From Candidatus Dadabacteria bacterium (GTDB taxonomy: Bacteria > Bdellovibrionota_C > UBA2361 > J135), in the NCBI GenBank assembly GCA_003694225.1, contig RFKT01000020.1, forward strand, positions 1 to 8,265: a stretch of 8,265 nucleotides of DNA, in the 5' to 3' direction. The notes beneath the pieces are model-generated. The model saw only the letters and a program-made list of their open reading frames with translations, searched no databases and was not told where the DNA came from. This document shows, piece after piece, positions 6,654 to 8,265 of this stretch (position 1 is the stretch's first letter; each line of letters starts with the position of its first letter). Position numbers and translations under genes: made by a program.

Positions 6654-8265
6654 ATGGATTTGAATTTGAGCGGATTTTTGCGCATATGCATCCATTTCTT
6701 CTTCGCTGCGTTAACAGCGTTTTGCATCTGTACTTCAGGTGAAGCTGAACCTTCAAAGCGGTTTTCCTCTAGTATTGATGCAGTAATAATAATGGATGCA
6801 TCTGGCAGCCTAAGAATCACAGATCCAGAAGGTGTCCGGTATAAGGCAGCTGAGTCTTTTGTATCCCGCTTGAGAGAGGGGGATCGTGTAGCTGTAGTGG
6901 AATTTGCAGAGGCGGCAAGAATTATTGTTCCGCTAACAGAGATTTCCCAGAAATCACAGCGTGAAATTAGCGGCGCCATATATCGAGTAGGCGACGACGG
7001 GGAGTATACAGATTTCCTTTCCGCAATGGAGTTAGCTAGGGAGTTGTTAGAGAAAGAAGGAAGGGAAGACAGCCAAAAGATGGTAGTGCTTATTTCTGAT
7101 GGCAAAATGGATCCCCATCCTGCGACAGCTTCTCCGGAGAAGAGAATCTCGGAGCTGTACGCTCAGGAAGTGCCCCTTTATCAACAGGCAAATATCCTAG
7201 TTTATACAGTTGCCTTCAGCGACCTTGCGGACAAGGATTTACTGCGCGAAATAGCAGAGGCAACAGGGGGAGAAGGGATTTATTCCCCCACTTCAGATGA
7301 ACTTATGAACTCAATTAGAGAGGTTTTCTCTTCCCTAAGGGCATCATTGCTTCATCGGAAAGACAATATAGAAAAAAAGTTTTATGTTGATGACGGGGTT
7401 TCAGAAGCTGTTTTTGTGCTTGCTAGAGAAGAGGATGGGGATTTGGTGCTTATAACCCCTGGAGGGGAGGTCATCTCAAAGTATGACATACGGGATGATG
7501 TAAGGTGGTATCGAGTTCCTAAATTTGAGATCATTACAGTGACAGATCCTGAAGAAGGGGACTGGACGGTATCGGGACTCCCATCTCCAGAGAGTTTTGC
7601 GACTGTATTAACTCATTTAAAGGTGATTGCTGAATGGGAGAGCGGAAGGATTACTGCAAATGTGCCTGTGCTCCTTAAAGCAAGCTTTTTTGAAGGGAGA
7701 AAGCCAGTAGCTCTGCCTGAGTTTACAGAGATTGTTAAGTATGTCTATCAGATTATCCCTACAGACAAAGTTTCTACCCCAGTCCAAGAGGGTGAACTAA
7801 ATGACTACGGAAAAGATGGGGATAATGTAGAAAATGACGGTATTTTCTCGTCAGAGGTGGTAATTAAATCCCCCGGATCTTACAAGCTTCTTCTTATGGC
7901 AAAATCCCCCACATTCACCAAAAAGGTTGAGAAAAACTTTGAAGTATTGCCCCCTGTTGTGCATCTCTCCATAAAGAAGAATCTCGCTGAAAGCCGCCAC
8001 AGCGAGGGAAAACCTCACCACAAACGAGGTCCGGCTTTTATTGTCTCTCTGGACCCTGAGGCTGCGTCGCTTAGAAAAAGGGAGCTATTGTTTGAGGTTA
8101 CTGAGAGGGAAACGGGTAAGGTTTATGAATATGAGGTTCCCCATGTTAACCCTAAGGCTGCTCAGTATTCCGTGAGTACTTCTATAATTGACGAGGAGGG
8201 GGATTTTGAGGTTAGAGCTGTTGTGACAGGCAGAACTAGGTTAAGGAAAATAGTTCGCCTTAAGA
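6654..8265 (+). CDS. Secreted VWA-domain protein, CLCA-like (3' partial)
   Basis: The frame runs 537 codons from the ATG at 6654 to the window edge with no stop, so the gene is truncated on the right. An N-terminal signal or anchor (about 9-31; hydrophobic, three Cys, no good lipobox) implies export. The von Willebrand factor A domain (about 41-232) begins right after it. It has a complete MIDAS metal site, Asp48-x-Ser50-x-Ser52, Thr119 and Asp149 (in LISDGK), so divalent-metal-dependent binding is likely. Residues about 241-310 ('FYVDDGVSEAVFVLA', 'PGGEVI', 'DPEEGDWTVSG') resemble the beta-sandwich after VWA in CLCA proteins. Residues about 318-432 form an FnIII-like domain with the Asp-rich loop DYGKDGDNVENDGIF (384-398), as in CLCA and related bacterial proteins. 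The CLCA N-terminal metalloprotease part is absent. The ligand is unknown. The start is the best available; its ribosome binding site is distant. The VWA assignment is firm; the CLCA likeness is from memory of motifs. Confidence 0.85.
   Translation, partial: MDLNLSGFLRICIHFFFAALTAFCICTSGEAEPSKRFSSSIDAVIIMDASGSLRITDPEGVRYKAAESFVSRLREGDRVAVVEFAEAARIIVPLTEISQKSQREISGAIYRVGDDGEYTDFLSAMELARELLEKEGREDSQKMVVLISDGKMDPHPATASPEKRISELYAQEVPLYQQANILVYTVAFSDLADKDLLREIAEATGGEGIYSPTSDELMNSIREVFSSLRASLLHRKDNIEKKFYVDDGVSEAVFVLAREEDGDLVLITPGGEVISKYDIRDDVRWYRVPKFEIITVTDPEEGDWTVSGLPSPESFATVLTHLKVIAEWESGRITANVPVLLKASFFEGRKPVALPEFTEIVKYVYQIIPTDKVSTPVQEGELNDYGKDGDNVENDGIFSSEVVIKSPGSYKLLLMAKSPTFTKKVEKNFEVLPPVVHLSIKKNLAESRHSEGKPHHKRGPAFIVSLDPEAASLRKRELLFEVTERETGKVYEYEVPHVNPKAAQYSVSTSIIDEEGDFEVRAVVTGRTRLRKIVRLK

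Noticed and set aside
6644..7105. Minus-strand open frame of 153 codons
   Set aside because: It lies opposite the signal peptide and VWA domain of the + strand gene, whose MIDAS motifs show which strand is coding.

Overview
The window looks like a chromosomal, cell-envelope stretch from a Gram-negative (diderm) bacterium of moderate GC content. A bifunctional class A penicillin-binding protein, a GldG-family ABC accessory protein followed by a DUF4340 protein, and a signal-peptide-bearing cyclophilin fit a lineage such as Nitrospirota or the former Deltaproteobacteria. That placement is inferred from protein style only, since the window holds no taxonomic marker. I see no rRNA, tRNA, CRISPR array, insertion sequence, phage gene or attachment site. 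No stretch longer than about 130 bases lacks a gene.

Left part (1-3043, + strand): an operon entered in mid-gene. First comes a GldG-family membrane protein whose reading frame is open to the left edge. A DUF4340 membrane-anchored protein follows 24 bases later with a strong ribosome binding site. Such pairs normally sit downstream of an ABC ATPase and an ABC-2 permease, presumably just outside the window. The DUF4340 protein appears to be built from three diverged copies of one module of about 130-140 residues.

Centre (3044-5560, + strand): a 99-base gap with a plausible sigma70-type promoter overlapping the previous stop codon, and a weak hairpin plus T-run. Then comes a complete 805-residue PBP1A with all glycosyltransferase and transpeptidase motifs intact. 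Its C-terminal tail carries a CxxC pair.

Right part: on the minus strand lie a small uncharacterised charged protein (5566-5841), which converges on the PBP1A gene with a 5-base gap, and a secreted cyclophilin-type prolyl isomerase (5953-6525) whose usual catalytic arginine is replaced by tyrosine. Diverging from the cyclophilin is a large + strand gene (6654 to beyond the right edge). It encodes a secreted von Willebrand factor A protein with an intact MIDAS site, and what follows resembles the beta-sandwich and FnIII-like part of CLCA proteins without their metalloprotease domain.

Together the genes suggest envelope work: peptidoglycan synthesis, periplasmic folding, an envelope ABC system and a surface or periplasmic metal-dependent adhesion-type protein. 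The window does not prove that they act in one pathway. Nothing here is clearly a new system; the CLCA-like VWA protein, the three-module DUF4340 protein and the Arg-lacking cyclophilin deserve the closest second look.
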